Made by a program: the position numbers and the translations under genes. 64,000 nucleotides of DNA from Bowmanella sp. JS7-9 (lineage in GTDB: Bacteria; Pseudomonadota; Gammaproteobacteria; Enterobacterales; Alteromonadaceae): contig NZ_JXSY01000011.1 of the NCBI RefSeq assembly GCF_004329715.1, positions 310,001 to 374,000 of the forward strand, given 5' to 3'. Of the stretch, positions 36,346-45,591 are shown in pieces (the stretch's first letter is position 1; every line of letters begins with the position of its first letter). A model generated the notes under the pieces. That model did no database searches. It was given only the letters and a program-made list of their open reading frames with translations, and was not told where the DNA came from.

Positions 36346-36896
36346 CAACAATCGACACGGCCCGTTTACGTTTACGCCACTGGAAAGATATTGACCTTGC
36401 CGGTTTTGCTGCGCTTAATGCCGATCCCGACGTTATGCGCTTTTTCCCTGCAATGCTGACCCGTGAACAAAGTGATGCGGCGGCGCAGCGCTATCAACAG
36501 GGTCTGGCCGCTCGCGGCTATGGATTTTGGGCGGTAGAGCGCAAAGAACAGGGCGATTTTATTGGCTTTATTGGTATTCAGCCGTTAAAGCCGGATTTAC
36601 CTTGTGCACCGGGCGTTGAGATCGGCTGGCGACTGGCTTCCCACTGCTGGCGAAAGGGTTATGCCTCGGAAGGTGCAAAGGCGGTCAGAGATTTTGCCTT
36701 TCAGACGCTGCAATTGAGTGAGCTTAAATCGATTACTCCGGTAATCAATCAACCTTCACGTGGGGTGATGGAGAAAATAGGCATGTCTGACAGTGGTGCG
36801 AATTTTTTGCATCCGCTGGTCAGTGCCGGGCATCCGCTGCATGAACATGTGATGTATCGAATGTCATCGCAGGACTGGCTGTCTTTAAAGGACTAA
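36342..36896 (+). CDS. GNAT family N-acetyltransferase (RimJ/RimL type)
   Basis: 184-residue acetyl-CoA-dependent acetyltransferase. It has the opening TARLRLRHWKDIDLAGFAAL and NADPDVMRFFP typical of Acetyltransf_3, then GVEIGWRLASHCWRKGYASE, which holds the acetyl-CoA loop, and a C-terminal NQPSRGVMEKIGM. The substrate is unknown. Coupled to hutI by a 4-bp overlap and convergent with hutG by a 12-bp overlap, so it sits inside the histidine-use cluster. Confidence 0.85.
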   Translation: MTTIDTARLRLRHWKDIDLAGFAALNADPDVMRFFPAMLTREQSDAAAQRYQQGLAARGYGFWAVERKEQGDFIGFIGIQPLKPDLPCAPGVEIGWRLASHCWRKGYASEGAKAVRDFAFQTLQLSELKSITPVINQPSRGVMEKIGMSDSGANFLHPLVSAGHPLHEHVMYRMSSQDWLSLKD

Positions 36897-37907
36897 GCGC
36901 GCCTTTACAAACGCGCAGATAAGTTCGGCCAACACCTGGCCACAGACTTTTTGACCGGCGCTGAGACCCGCCGGATGACGCTCGGGTGCTGCCTCGGCCA
37001 GATGCAGGTAGCTGACTTTTTCTAACGCTGCCAGACGATGCACATAATACAGCGCATCGTCGACTCCAACGCCACAGGCTGTCATGGCGGAGCTGGGCAT
37101 ATTACTGATGGCATCCACATCTAACTCTAGGCCAATCGGCGAGTCTGATTTAAGTAAATACTGACTAACTTCCGAAAGAATGTTGGTCAGAGTGTGGGTG
37201 CGTCGCCATGCCCAGCTTTGCAGCGTATGAAACGGAAATCCGGCTTGGGTTAGTGCAGTCAGACTGTCGTGATTGTTCTTTTGCTCGTGTAAACCGACCA
37301 CTGTGTAGTGACTTAACGCCCCCTGCTGATGAGCATAACGAAACGGATTACCACTATGACGGCCTTCGCGCGCACGGAAATCACTGTGTGGATCCAGATT
37401 GGCAACGGCCAGCGGTTGATTGAAGTGCTCAAAGCAAGCCTGAATTATTGGCAGGGCATTATTGTGCCCGCCGCCAATCACGATGGGGATTAATCCGGCC
37501 TCGATAATATCGCTGACTGCCGCTTTCACCCGTAAGTCCAGTTGATGACAGGCTTCGCGCAGGTTTTCGGTGCTGGGATTGGAGCAGGCGGGTGGCTGCA
37601 CCGTACCAGCGATCAGGAGTTGTTCGCCGCTCATAAATGCATTGGATTGCATATTGAGTAGCACGCTAAGCAGTGCCGGCCAGGCCAACGTGGCGCCACC
37701 TAAACCCAGATTCGCGCGCGGGCCAATATCTTCCGGCACGCCTAATAGCGCGTAGCGATAGCCCTGCTGATAAGCCTCATCGAGGTCAAAGGCTGGCGTG
37801 AGCAAGCCCATACGCTCACCGAGCCGGACTTCTCCGGCTCTGAGCTGTAAGAGGGTATCGCGTTCGTCCGCAGTAAATACGGTAAAGGCGTAAGAAGGGT
37901 TACTCAA
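36885..37907 (-). CDS. hutG: Formimidoylglutamase (arginase family)
   Basis: Hydrolyses N-formimino-L-glutamate to glutamate and formamide, the last step of the direct hut route. Manganese motifs of the ureohydrolase fold are visible: [23 protein letters not shown] and [16 protein letters not shown]. HutHUIG is therefore complete in this cluster. The start is uncertain: TTG at 37907 begins next to the conserved [12 protein letters not shown] region and overlaps rraA by 8 bp, while ATG at 37958 would overlap rraA by 59 bp and add 17 residues. Confidence 0.85.
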   Translation of the reverse strand: MSNPSYAFTVFTADERDTLLQLRAGEVRLGERMGLLTPAFDLDEAYQQGYRYALLGVPEDIGPRANLGLGGATLAWPALLSVLLNMQSNAFMSGEQLLIAGTVQPPACSNPSTENLREACHQLDLRVKAAVSDIIEAGLIPIVIGGGHNNALPIIQACFEHFNQPLAVANLDPHSDFRAREGRHSGNPFRYAHQQGALSHYTVVGLHEQKNNHDSLTALTQAGFPFHTLQSWAWRRTHTLTNILSEVSQYLLKSDSPIGLELDVDAISNMPSSAMTACGVGVDDALYYVHRLAALEKVSYLHLAEAAPERHPAGLSAGQKVCGQVLAELICAFVKARLVL

Positions 37908-38385
37908 TATCCAGAGGCTCTGGTGACAGGATAATACCGGTATTGTCGGCGTACACATGGTCTTCTGGCAGGAAAGTTACGCCACCAAAGTTCACCGGAA
38001 TATCGATATCACCGATAGGCTCGAAGTCGGCACCGACCGGAATCGCCGCCACCGCATGAATGCCAATATCTAAGTCTTCCAGCGCGTCCACATCACGTAC
38101 GCTGCCGTAGCAGATGATACCTTCCCATTCATTTTCTACCGCTAATTGCGCGATGCCATAATCGATCAGGGCGCGACGATTAGAGCCGCCGCCATCGACT
38201 AACAACACTTTACCGCGGCCATTCTGACTCAGCACCTGTTCGATCAGACCGCGGGACTCAAAGCACTTTACCGTGGAAATTTCGCCGCCATAGGAAGCCC
38301 GTCCGCCGTAGCTGACGAAAATCGGTTCGACCACGTCGACCGAGTCGGCAAATAAATCGCAAAGTTCAGAAGTGTTGTAATCCAT
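37900..38385 (-). CDS. rraA: Regulator of ribonuclease E activity A
   Basis: Trimeric protein that binds RNase E and dampens mRNA decay; it has the fold formerly called Men[56 protein letters not shown] and [20 protein letters not shown] follow E. coli RraA closely. 161 residues. Upstream of hutG with an overlap, though the two are functionally unrelated. Confidence 0.95.
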   Translation of the reverse strand: MDYNTSELCDLFADSVDVVEPIFVSYGGRASYGGEISTVKCFESRGLIEQVLSQNGRGKVLLVDGGGSNRRALIDYGIAQLAVENEWEGIICYGSVRDVDALEDLDIGIHAVAAIPVGADFEPIGDIDIPVNFGGVTFLPEDHVYADNTGIILSPEPLDIE

Positions 38386-38416
38386 AATTGTTCCGCAGTT
38401 GTTCGCTAGCCAAGAG

Positions 38417-38444
38417 AGTATAATGCCACATCTGCTTTAGTTAA
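38417..38444 (-). promoter_or_regulatory. Putative rraA promoter
   Basis: On the minus strand -10 TATACT (38417-38422), 16 bp spacer, -35 TTAACT (38439-38444). The predicted start is about 25 nt before the rraA ATG. Confidence 0.5.
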
Positions 38445-38476
38445 AACCTTGAATTTTCAGTGACAATTGATCGGTA

Positions 38477-39502
38477 TCAGATCTGGCGCTTACTGTAGTC
38501 TTCGATAAACGCATCGATAATGTCACCGGCTTCAAGAATGTCCTCATCGCTGAATTTAGCGATATGGAATAAGGCTTCCCCTTCATTGGCGATGGGAATT
38601 TTACTCATGCCAATCACCAGTCCCTCGATTGGCGAGCGAATTGGTTGCTCCATATCACCATGGGGGCTGCAGCTGTAACCGAGAATATCGCCTTTATGTA
38701 CCTGACTGCCCAATTTCACTTTATTGGTGATCAGGCCGTCGTTTTCATTACGCACCCACTGGCTGTTGTTGGCCATCAGGGGTTTGAAGCTGGTGCGAAT
38801 ACCACGCCGTTGCACCATGCCCAGTTCTTTCATCACGTTGAGTACGCCGAGCAGGCCAGCTTTAATCGGGCGCGACTCGAGACGCAACGCTTCCCCGGCC
38901 TCATACACGATTACCGATATACCCAGTGCGTTGGCTTCGGCGCGCAGGGTGCCTTCACGTTCTTTGGCGTGCAGGATAACCGGCACGTTAAACGCCTCCG
39001 CCATTTTCAAGGCGACAGGGTCGGTAATATTGCAGCGGATCTGGGGCAGGTTAGTGCGGTGAATCGCGCCGGTATGCAGATCGATAATATGGGTGGCCTT
39101 GGTCATCAGTTCGGTGTACACCAGCCAGGCTAAACGGGAACCCAGTGCGCCCCGTTCGCTGCCCGGGAAGCAGCGGTTCAGGTCGCGCCGATCCGGCAGG
39201 TAGCGGGTCTGGTGAATAAAACCAAATACATTGACGATAGGCACGATCATCACCGTACCTTCCAGGCGTTTGGGATTGAGCTTTTTGATTAGCCGTCGGC
39301 ATATATCGATGCCGTTCAATTCATCGCCGTGCACCGCTGCACAAATCAGTAAAACCGGTCCGTCCTTGGTGCCGTGGAAAACCTCCACATGTAAATCCAT
39401 GGGGGTATCGGTATATAAGCGTACCGCAGGGATTTTGACAGATTTTTGCGTGCCGGCCGGTACGGATACGTCGGCCAGCACAAAGGGGGCACGTCTTGCC
39501 AC
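38477..39502 (-). CDS. Succinylglutamate desuccinylase / aspartoacylase-like M14 protein
   Basis: Zinc-dependent acylase or carboxypeptidase fold (AstE/AspA group of M14), 341 residues. The metal site begins in AVHGDELNGIDICRRL and continues with IIDLHTGAIHRTNLPQIRC. A C-terminal biotinyl-lipoyl-like barrel contains IEGLVIGMSKIPIANEGEALF. GTG start at 39502 with AGG 7 nt upstream, 3 bp after rimK. In an operon with a RimK-type glutamate ligase it could remove or trim glutamate additions, but that is inference; AstE activity is unlikely because no ast genes are near. Confidence 0.8.
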   Translation of the reverse strand: MARRAPFVLADVSVPAGTQKSVKIPAVRLYTDTPMDLHVEVFHGTKDGPVLLICAAVHGDELNGIDICRRLIKKLNPKRLEGTVMIVPIVNVFGFIHQTRYLPDRRDLNRCFPGSERGALGSRLAWLVYTELMTKATHIIDLHTGAIHRTNLPQIRCNITDPVALKMAEAFNVPVILHAKEREGTLRAEANALGISVIVYEAGEALRLESRPIKAGLLGVLNVMKELGMVQRRGIRTSFKPLMANNSQWVRNENDGLITNKVKLGSQVHKGDILGYSCSPHGDMEQPIRSPIEGLVIGMSKIPIANEGEALFHIAKFSDEDILEAGDIIDAFIEDYSKRQI

Positions 39503-39505
39503 TCG

Positions 39506-40411
39506 TTAACCTTTGCCTCTGGTTCTGGTGCGCTTAGATTGGGCATTTTTCTCAATGAATTCAATGATTTTCCCAGCAATGTCTTTGCCGGTTGCGCCTT
39601 CGATGCCTTCCAGACCCGGAGATGAATTCACTTCCATGACTACCGGACCATGGTTGGAGCGTAAGATATCGACACCTGCGACATTCAATCCCATGGTTTT
39701 CGCCGCTCGCACCGCCGTCAGACGTTCTTCCGGCGTCAGGCGGATAATCGAAGCGGTACCGCCACGGTGCAGGTTAGAGCGGAATTCCCCCGGCTTGGCC
39801 TGGCGTTTCATCGCGGCAATGACCTTGTCGCCAATGACGAAGCAACGAATATCAGCGCCGCCCGCCTCCTTTATGTATTCCTGTACCATGATGTTGGCAT
39901 TTAAACCCATAAAGGCTTCAATCACCGACTCTGCCGCTTTGCGGGTTTCTGCCAATACCACACCGATACCCTGAGTACCTTCCAACAGCTTGATCACCAG
40001 CGGAGCGCCGCCGACCATCTCGATTAGATCGGGAATATTACTGGCCTGGTTAGCGAAACCTGTGACCGGCAGGCCGATACCCTTGCGCGACAGCAACTGT
40101 AACGAGCGCAATTTATCGCGGCTGCGGGTAATGGCGACAGATTCATTCAGGGGATACACGCCCATCATCTCAAACTGGCGCAGAACTGCCGTGCCATAAA
40201 AAGTGATGGAGGCACCAATGCGCGGAATGATCGCGTCGAATTGAGGTAACTCTTTACCACGCACGTGGATGGAGTTTTCCTTCATATTGATGTTCATATA
40301 GCACTTAAGTGCATCCACCACGACCACTTCGTGGCCGCGTTGCTCGGCAGCCTCTTTCAGGCGGCGGGTGGAGTAAAGATTGGCGTTGCGCGATAAGACC
40401 GCAATTTTCAT
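39506..40411 (-). CDS. rimK: RimK-type alpha-L-glutamate ligase
   Basis: ATP-grasp ligase that adds glutamate residues to the C-terminus of ribosomal protein S6 and can make poly-alpha-glutamate. [56 protein letters not shown] and the metal site [14 protein letters not shown] are closely conserved. 301 residues against 300 in E. coli. The start overlaps the upstream RimB-like gene by 4 bp; a basic tail (KRTRTRGKG) ends the protein. Confidence 0.94.
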   Translation of the reverse strand: MKIAVLSRNANLYSTRRLKEAAEQRGHEVVVVDALKCYMNINMKENSIHVRGKELPQFDAIIPRIGASITFYGTAVLRQFEMMGVYPLNESVAITRSRDKLRSLQLLSRKGIGLPVTGFANQASNIPDLIEMVGGAPLVIKLLEGTQGIGVVLAETRKAAESVIEAFMGLNANIMVQEYIKEAGGADIRCFVIGDKVIAAMKRQAKPGEFRSNLHRGGTASIIRLTPEERLTAVRAAKTMGLNVAGVDILRSNHGPVVMEVNSSPGLEGIEGATGKDIAGKIIEFIEKNAQSKRTRTRGKG

Positions 40412-40836
40412 GAATGCTTTCCTAATAAATAAGAGGCGGCTGGGTCGACGATAAAGCGTTTCAGCATAGCCTGACGCCCCAGTAACATTCTAAACTTCAT
40501 ACTGTCACGATTGGTCAGGGTCAGCTCGATGGGATAACTCTGGTTACCCGCCACCAACTCCGTACGAATCACATAACGTAGCTCTTCGTGACCACCGGAG
40601 TCGCGAACTACGCGTTGGTCATGTATTTTGGCTTCGGTAATGACCACGGTTTCGTTATCATTTTGGCGCGGATGCATAAAAATACGGATCCATTCTTCGC
40701 CGTCCTTCTCAAACGGTTCCAGATTAAACGCATGCAAACAGGACGTTCGGGCGCCGGTATCAACTTTCATTTTTATCGAGGAGATGCCCAGCTCAGGTAA
40801 GCTGGCCCACTCTCTCCAACCTAGGGTTGCGGTCAT
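40408..40836 (-). CDS. rimB: RimB-like retropepsin-fold protease (DUF785)
   Basis: 142-residue protein of the ATP-dependent zinc protease/RimB family, a pepsin-like half-domain. The aspartic-protease motif is in [13 protein letters not shown], and [18 protein letters not shown] closes the domain. In Pseudomonas a relative named RimB modulates RimK output. It is first in an operon with rimK (4-bp overlap) and the M14 gene. The name is by family and context. Confidence 0.78.
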   Translation of the reverse strand: MTATLGWREWASLPELGISSIKMKVDTGARTSCLHAFNLEPFEKDGEEWIRIFMHPRQNDNETVVITEAKIHDQRVVRDSGGHEELRYVIRTELVAGNQSYPIELTLTNRDSMKFRMLLGRQAMLKRFIVDPAASYLLGKHS

Positions 40837-40900
40837 ATTTAAATCTCAAAATATGCGATAGAAATTCGCCTGCGATATACCATGAATTTTGTCTTACAGC

Positions 40901-40918
40901 TAACAACAAATGTTGTTA
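40901..40918. promoter_or_regulatory. 18-bp perfect palindrome, operator candidate
   Basis: TAACAACA-AA-TGTTGTTA in the 261-bp gap between divergent rimB and nhaD. Perfect 8-bp arms make it a likely site for a dimeric regulator. It lies about 65 bp from the rimB ATG and about 180 bp from the nhaD ATG, so the rim operon is the closer target. An isolated -10-like TATAAT (41062-41067) precedes nhaD. Confidence 0.45.
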
Positions 40919-41097
40919 CGCAGCAAAAATCATCGGCAAAATATCTACGTTTTACTGATAGTTAGCTCAGTGTACAGCCTTTGAACAGCTTTTGGATAAA
41001 TTAACCGCACACAAACCCTCACTATAGACAAAATAAATGCCCCCAATGAATTAAGACTGCGTATAATTCGCGCCCATCAACGGACGGGGACGAAAAA

Positions 41098-42336
41098 ATG
41101 ACGATAATCTTGCTGTGTTTGGTGGCGATGGGCTTTGTTTCTATCGTGATTGAGGATGTGGTGCATATCAATAAAGCCAAAACCACGTTGTTTTTTGGTT
41201 CATTGGTTTGGATGTTGTATTTCATTTTGCCAATCAGTCATCATTCCGCCGCAGAACGTATTAGCTTGTTGAATGAAAACCTGCTGGATGTGGCCACGCT
41301 ATGGTTATTCCTGATGGCAGCCATGACCTTCGTCGCGTACCTGTCAGCTAAAGGGATTATCGAAGCACTGGTGGGTCGATTGATGCCAACTCAGGTCAGC
41401 GAACGCAAATTGATGTATCTGACCGGTCTGTTCGGTTTTGTGTTCTCTTCGTTTGCCGACAATATTACCGCCACCCTGGTGTGTATCTCGTTTTTGATGA
41501 GTCTGCGCCTCGATGCCGACCGTCTCATGCGTTATCTGGTGTTGATTATCTTTTCTGTCAACGCTGGTGGTGCTGCACTGATTACCGGTGATGTAACCAC
41601 CCTGATGATTTTCCTGGCCGGCAAGGTCAGCATTCCCAATCTGATGTTGATCAGTGTGCCGGCTTTTGCTGCGGTAATGGTGTTGGCTTTTGTATTGTCC
41701 CGCCCGCTCAAGGAACAGTTATCCTTTAGCAAAACAGTGACGCGTCTGTCCCGCGGTGACAAGCTGGTCACCGGGCTATTTATGCTGACCATTTTGGGCA
41801 CCTTATTGCTCAACGTCAGTTTCGGCATACCACCCGTGTTGTGTTTCCTGTTTGGTCTGTCGATGATGTTTTTGGTGGTGCAGTTCTTAAACCGTGATGA
41901 AGAAGTACTGGAATATGTGCGCCATATTGAGTTTGATACCTTGCTGTTCTTCCTTGGCGTGTTGCTGTTAGTTGGCATGCTGAAAGAGTTGCAGGTACTG
42001 GATTACTTCCCAATGCTGTACCAGATTGTCCCTGTGTGGCTGGCCAACTTCCTGATGGGCATGGTCTCATCTTTGCTGGACAACGTGCCGCTGACTGCCG
42101 CCTTATTAAAATCTGGTATTGAAATGGGTCTGGCAGACTGGCTTACGCTAACCTACAGCGTCGGTGTGGGAGGCTCTTTGTTAGTGATTGGCTCTGCCGC
42201 CGGCGTCGTCGCGATGAGTAAGATTGAGATTCTTACCTTTGGCCGCTATCTGAAATTCAGCGGCCATTTGCTGGTTGCTTATGCGATTGGCTTTGCCGCA
42301 GTAACCGGCATGGGTTGGTTAATTACCCACGCCTAA
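41098..42336 (+). CDS. nhaD: Na+/H+ antiporter NhaD
   Basis: Polytopic antiporter of the ion-transporter (ArsB/NhaD) superfamily, exchanging sodium or lithium for protons. About 11-12 hydrophobic segments; conserved parts include FSSFADNITATLVCISF, NAGGAALITGDVTTLMIF and MVSSLLDNVPLTAAL, the repeated re-entrant motifs of NhaD. 412 residues. GGGGA 8 nt before the ATG. Typical of marine and halotolerant proteobacteria. The stop overlaps that of the convergent permease by CTAA. Confidence 0.92.
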   Translation: MTIILLCLVAMGFVSIVIEDVVHINKAKTTLFFGSLVWMLYFILPISHHSAAERISLLNENLLDVATLWLFLMAAMTFVAYLSAKGIIEALVGRLMPTQVSERKLMYLTGLFGFVFSSFADNITATLVCISFLMSLRLDADRLMRYLVLIIFSVNAGGAALITGDVTTLMIFLAGKVSIPNLMLISVPAFAAVMVLAFVLSRPLKEQLSFSKTVTRLSRGDKLVTGLFMLTILGTLLLNVSFGIPPVLCFLFGLSMMFLVVQFLNRDEEVLEYVRHIEFDTLLFFLGVLLLVGMLKELQVLDYFPMLYQIVPVWLANFLMGMVSSLLDNVPLTAALLKSGIEMGLADWLTLTYSVGVGGSLLVIGSAAGVVAMSKIEILTFGRYLKFSGHLLVAYAIGFAAVTGMGWLITHA

Positions 42337-43568
42337 TGACAACTGGACGATGGCTGGGGACGCGCCGCGCGCCAGCCATTGGTCAGGGTTCTGACAATCA
42401 AACCAAATAATATCAGCGCTGCCAGTAAGTGAATCGGGCTCTCGGTGCCATGATGGTGCTGACTCACTTCTGAGTAATCCAGCGCTATCCCCAGATACTC
42501 CAACGCCAGATTTAAACCGTATCCGAGCATAATGGCTGCACTAACCACACCAAACAGATAAGCCACAAGCGTACGAGCCCCCATTTCTTTGCCGATCATG
42601 CCCATAGTACTGATGTTAGTGGCGGGGCCTGCCAGCAAAAACACCAATACCGCTCCGGGGGATAATCCGGCCGCAAGAAAACCCAGTGCGACCGGGGTCG
42701 AGGCGGTGGCACAGATGTACATGGGGACACCAATCAGCGCCATAACCAGCATTGCCAGCAAGCCGTCTCCCCAGCGGGTAAGAAAATCCATCGGCACAAA
42801 GGTTTGAATCATGGCTGCTAATCCCAACCCGATCATGAGCCACAGTACGATATCCTTGAGCAGCGTCGTGAAGGAAAAAGTCAGCATCGCGATGATTTTG
42901 CTCAGCCAAGCCTGAGAGGATTGAGGTTGAGAGTCACTACTACAACAGCTGGAAGTTTTTGCAGGTGCGGCAGCACAACAGTCAGGTTCTGCTTTGGGCT
43001 TGGTGCTCGCACAGCACGCAGCGGGTGCAGCAGGCTGAGTGACGACGTCAACTGATTGTTTGCTACAGCATGAGGTTTGCACCGCTTCGGACGTTGTCGT
43101 CGCACAACAACTTGTGGCCGAAGAAGACTGTTCCGCTTCAGCCTGATGGTGTTCGTTGCGGGTAATAAGCTTGACTAATAATCCGGTGTAGATCGCACTG
43201 ACTATCGCGGCGAAAGGGCGCACAAACGCAAACACCGGGCCGAGCAAGGCATAGGAAACGGAGATGGAGTCTACGCCGGTTTCAGGCGTGGCAACTAAAA
43301 AAGCACTGGTTGCGGGTCTGGATGCACCGCTGCGGCGTAAGCCCAATGCGGCAGGGATCACCCCACATGAGCAAAGGGGCAGGGGGGCGCCAATTAATGA
43401 GGCCTTGATAATTGCGCTGGTGCTGCGGCTACCCATGTGTCGCTCCAGCAGTTTTACCGGTAGCAGTTCGTGCATGATGCCGGCAATGACTAAACCCAGC
43501 AGCAGCCACGGTGCGGATTCCACGAATAACGAGAAAAAATTACTGATAAGCAGGGCGACTTCATTCAT
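42333..43568 (-). CDS. SO_0444-type Cu/Zn efflux permease with Cys-pair linker
   Basis: Membrane permease (DUF318/ArsP-like fold) in two halves, each of about four helices. The first half contains GAPLPLCSCGVIPAALGLRRSGAS, cut by its PLCSCG metal motif; the second contains GVPMYICATASTPVALGF and LLAGPATNISTMG. Between them a cytoplasmic linker of about 90 residues carries five CC pairs (SCCA, SCCS, ACCA, DCCA, SCCS), an evident metal-binding segment. ATG at 43568 overlaps the MerR gene by 8 bp (ATGAATGA); the longer frame to 43694 would overlap it fully. Regulation by the adjacent ZntR-like protein points to zinc or a similar divalent metal. Confidence 0.82.
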   Translation of the reverse strand: MNEVALLISNFFSLFVESAPWLLLGLVIAGIMHELLPVKLLERHMGSRSTSAIIKASLIGAPLPLCSCGVIPAALGLRRSGASRPATSAFLVATPETGVDSISVSYALLGPVFAFVRPFAAIVSAIYTGLLVKLITRNEHHQAEAEQSSSATSCCATTTSEAVQTSCCSKQSVDVVTQPAAPAACCASTKPKAEPDCCAAAPAKTSSCCSSDSQPQSSQAWLSKIIAMLTFSFTTLLKDIVLWLMIGLGLAAMIQTFVPMDFLTRWGDGLLAMLVMALIGVPMYICATASTPVALGFLAAGLSPGAVLVFLLAGPATNISTMGMIGKEMGARTLVAYLFGVVSAAIMLGYGLNLALEYLGIALDYSEVSQHHHGTESPIHLLAALILFGLIVRTLTNGWRAARPQPSSSCH

Positions 43569-43983
43569 GGTTGGGATCATCCAAAGCGTTAAGAATACTG
43601 CAGTGCTCGGCACTTTCACTGCCGCCACAGCAAGCTTGATGCAGGGTGGCGAGAGACTGGCGGATAGCCTGTAATTCTGCGATTTTACTGTCAATCTGCT
43701 GCATTTTATTCTGTGTGTAGTGTTTTACTTCTTCACAGGTATGAGCATCTGCGTGAGTGCGCAGCGCCAGTAATTCGGCGATTTCATCCAGGCTAAAGCC
43801 AACACGCTTAGCGCGCAGAATAAAGCGCAAACGTTGCAGCGCGTCACTGCCGTAGTGGCGATAGCCGTTGCTGGAACGCTCACTTGCGGTCAATAACCCT
43901 TTACTCTCATAGAAACGGATAGTTTCATTGGAGACGCCGGTAGCCTTGGCCAGTTGACCGATTTTTAACGATGCTGTTTTCAT
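43561..43983 (-). CDS. MerR-family metal regulator, ZntR-like
   Basis: 140-residue metal-sensing activator. The winged-helix N-terminus KIGQLAKATGVSNETIRFYE is followed by a dimerisation helix and a metal loop with cysteines: HTCEEVKHY, then ACCGGSESAEHCSIL, matching the ZntR ligand pattern (one Cys before the long helix, CC and C after it). The operator at 43991-44022 overlaps its own promoter and drives it together with the permease, so it is autoregulated. Confidence 0.88.
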   Translation of the reverse strand: MKTASLKIGQLAKATGVSNETIRFYESKGLLTASERSSNGYRHYGSDALQRLRFILRAKRVGFSLDEIAELLALRTHADAHTCEEVKHYTQNKMQQIDSKIAELQAIRQSLATLHQACCGGSESAEHCSILNALDDPNHE

Positions 43984-43990
43984 GGCGGTA

Positions 43991-44022
43991 AGTATAAACC
44001 TTGTAGTCGACTATAGAGTCAA
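43991..44022 (-). promoter_or_regulatory. ZntR-type operator-promoter
   Basis: On the minus strand -35 TTGACT (44017-44022) and -10 TATACT (43991-43996) are separated by 20 bp, the over-long spacer that MerR-family activators need. The spacer holds the dyad around AGTCGACT, as in the E. coli zntA promoter. It lies directly upstream of the merR-permease pair. Confidence 0.85.
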
Positions 44023-44043
44023 GCTTACTCAATAAATACTTGA

Positions 44044-45489
44044 TCAGGATATGATTTGTTCAGGCACAGGGGCGAGCATGACCTGATTACGGCCGGCCTG
44101 TTTGGCGCGATAAAGTGCACTGTCTGCCCGTTCAAACAAACTATTGAATGTGTCGTCCGTAACGCTTTGCGCTACACCAAAGCTGGCTGATAAATGCCCG
44201 CCGCCGCTTGTCATGAGTTGCGTAACCCGACTACGAATACGTTCTGAAATTTCCTCTGCCTGAGACTGGTTTGCACCGGGTAATATCGCGACAAACTCAT
44301 CGCCACCAAATCGGCCGAGGAGATCGCAGGGGCGCAAACATAGCTGCGCAGCAATGGTGACTTGCTGTAAGGCTTTGTCCCCCTCGCTATGTCCCAATTG
44401 GTCGTTTATCTGCTTGAAGTGATCAATGTCGAACACCACGGCACTTAACGGTATGCCTTGTACTTTAGTGCGGTTTAACTGGGCCATAGCCTTGCGCACC
44501 AAACGTTCTCTGGACGCCACGCCAGTCAGGCTATCGGTCGCGACAATCTGGCGTAGGTCGCGGTTGTGCTGCAGCAAGGTAGGGATGGCCAGACCAAACA
44601 GACTGTTAGCGGCTACCACGCAAATCGCAAACTGATAGACCAGTGCATGTTCCATCAGTCCCAGTGCGGGAATTAATATGGCAATCAGCAGGCTGGCTAT
44701 GGCGACGCTGGTGGCATTGCTAAATGGCGGCTCGGTAATGGCGATCCACATATGCGGGATAACCAGGAAGAAAATGGCAAATACTGCATGGGAATTATTG
44801 AAAAAGCTGGCCAGCAACATGGCGGCCAGAATGCAGCTGACGCTAATTAGAATCCGAAAACTAAAATGCCGGCTCATGAGTTGCTGAGGGCGCAACACAG
44901 GGTCGTCCAACAGGTGCAGGCTGCTGGATGTGACCGCACTTATAACGCCTAAAAACATCGGCCCTAATGCTAACGCACCGGTGAGATCGCCAATCCAGAA
45001 TGGCAGCCAGGTATCGGCAATATCGCTGAATGGCAGCATATCAGTAAACCACAATGACAGCATTGTCAGCCCGGTTGCCGCTAAGGTCATCAGCGGGGTG
45101 ATCACCAACACAGTGAGAATGACCAAAGTAAAATGGTGCTCATAGCGAATGCGCTGATATCGAATAACAAAGCCGGTTAGCCAATAGGGCAAAATATGTG
45201 CGGCGGCATTGAGCAGACCTGCTTCAATCAGTTGCAATGTAGTGTGGGGCAGAGCGTATTGCGTCGCAGTTTGAAACGTGACCGCCACGATGGCGAGGGT
45301 AATGGGTAATATCGCACGCTGACCGAGCAACAAAAATGCGGCGATAGAAAGTGCACTGGGTGGATACCAGACACTGGCGTGGTTGGCATATTCCATTAAG
45401 CCGGCCAATTCCCAGACAGCAATCCACAGCACAAGCAGGCTGAGCTGGGTGGGAACTATTCCGGTCAGATAACGCGCCAGTCGAGGCAT
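44044..45489 (-). CDS. MASE1-GGDEF diguanylate cyclase
   Basis: Membrane sensor making cyclic-di-GMP. An N-terminal MASE1-type region (about eight helices, residues 10-290; WYPPSALSIAAFLLLG and FWIGDLTGALALGPMFL are diagnostic) precedes a GGDEF domain with GRFGGDEF near residue 393. RPCD ends five residues before GGDEF, giving an intact RxxD I-site. ATG at 45489 (MPRLARYLTGIV) is preferred; the frame runs to 45564 but would start inside the hslU terminator. The signal sensed is unknown. Confidence 0.87.
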   Translation of the reverse strand: MPRLARYLTGIVPTQLSLLVLWIAVWELAGLMEYANHASVWYPPSALSIAAFLLLGQRAILPITLAIVAVTFQTATQYALPHTTLQLIEAGLLNAAAHILPYWLTGFVIRYQRIRYEHHFTLVILTVLVITPLMTLAATGLTMLSLWFTDMLPFSDIADTWLPFWIGDLTGALALGPMFLGVISAVTSSSLHLLDDPVLRPQQLMSRHFSFRILISVSCILAAMLLASFFNNSHAVFAIFFLVIPHMWIAITEPPFSNATSVAIASLLIAILIPALGLMEHALVYQFAICVVAANSLFGLAIPTLLQHNRDLRQIVATDSLTGVASRERLVRKAMAQLNRTKVQGIPLSAVVFDIDHFKQINDQLGHSEGDKALQQVTIAAQLCLRPCDLLGRFGGDEFVAILPGANQSQAEEISERIRSRVTQLMTSGGGHLSASFGVAQSVTDDTFNSLFERADSALYRAKQAGRNQVMLAPVPEQIIS

Positions 45490-45554
45490 AACAACACAAC
45501 CCTTACATCGTGGTGATAATGATGTTGTCGCCATTATGCATGGAATTGTGTAAA

Positions 45555-45584
45555 TAAAAAACAACCCCGCTCGGGGCGGGGTTG
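45555..45584 (-). terminator. hslVU terminator
   Basis: On the minus strand CAACCCCGC pairs with GCGGGGTTG (45562-45584, loop of five) and is followed by a T-run (45555-45561). Confidence 0.82.
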
Positions 45585-45591
45585 TGGAGTT

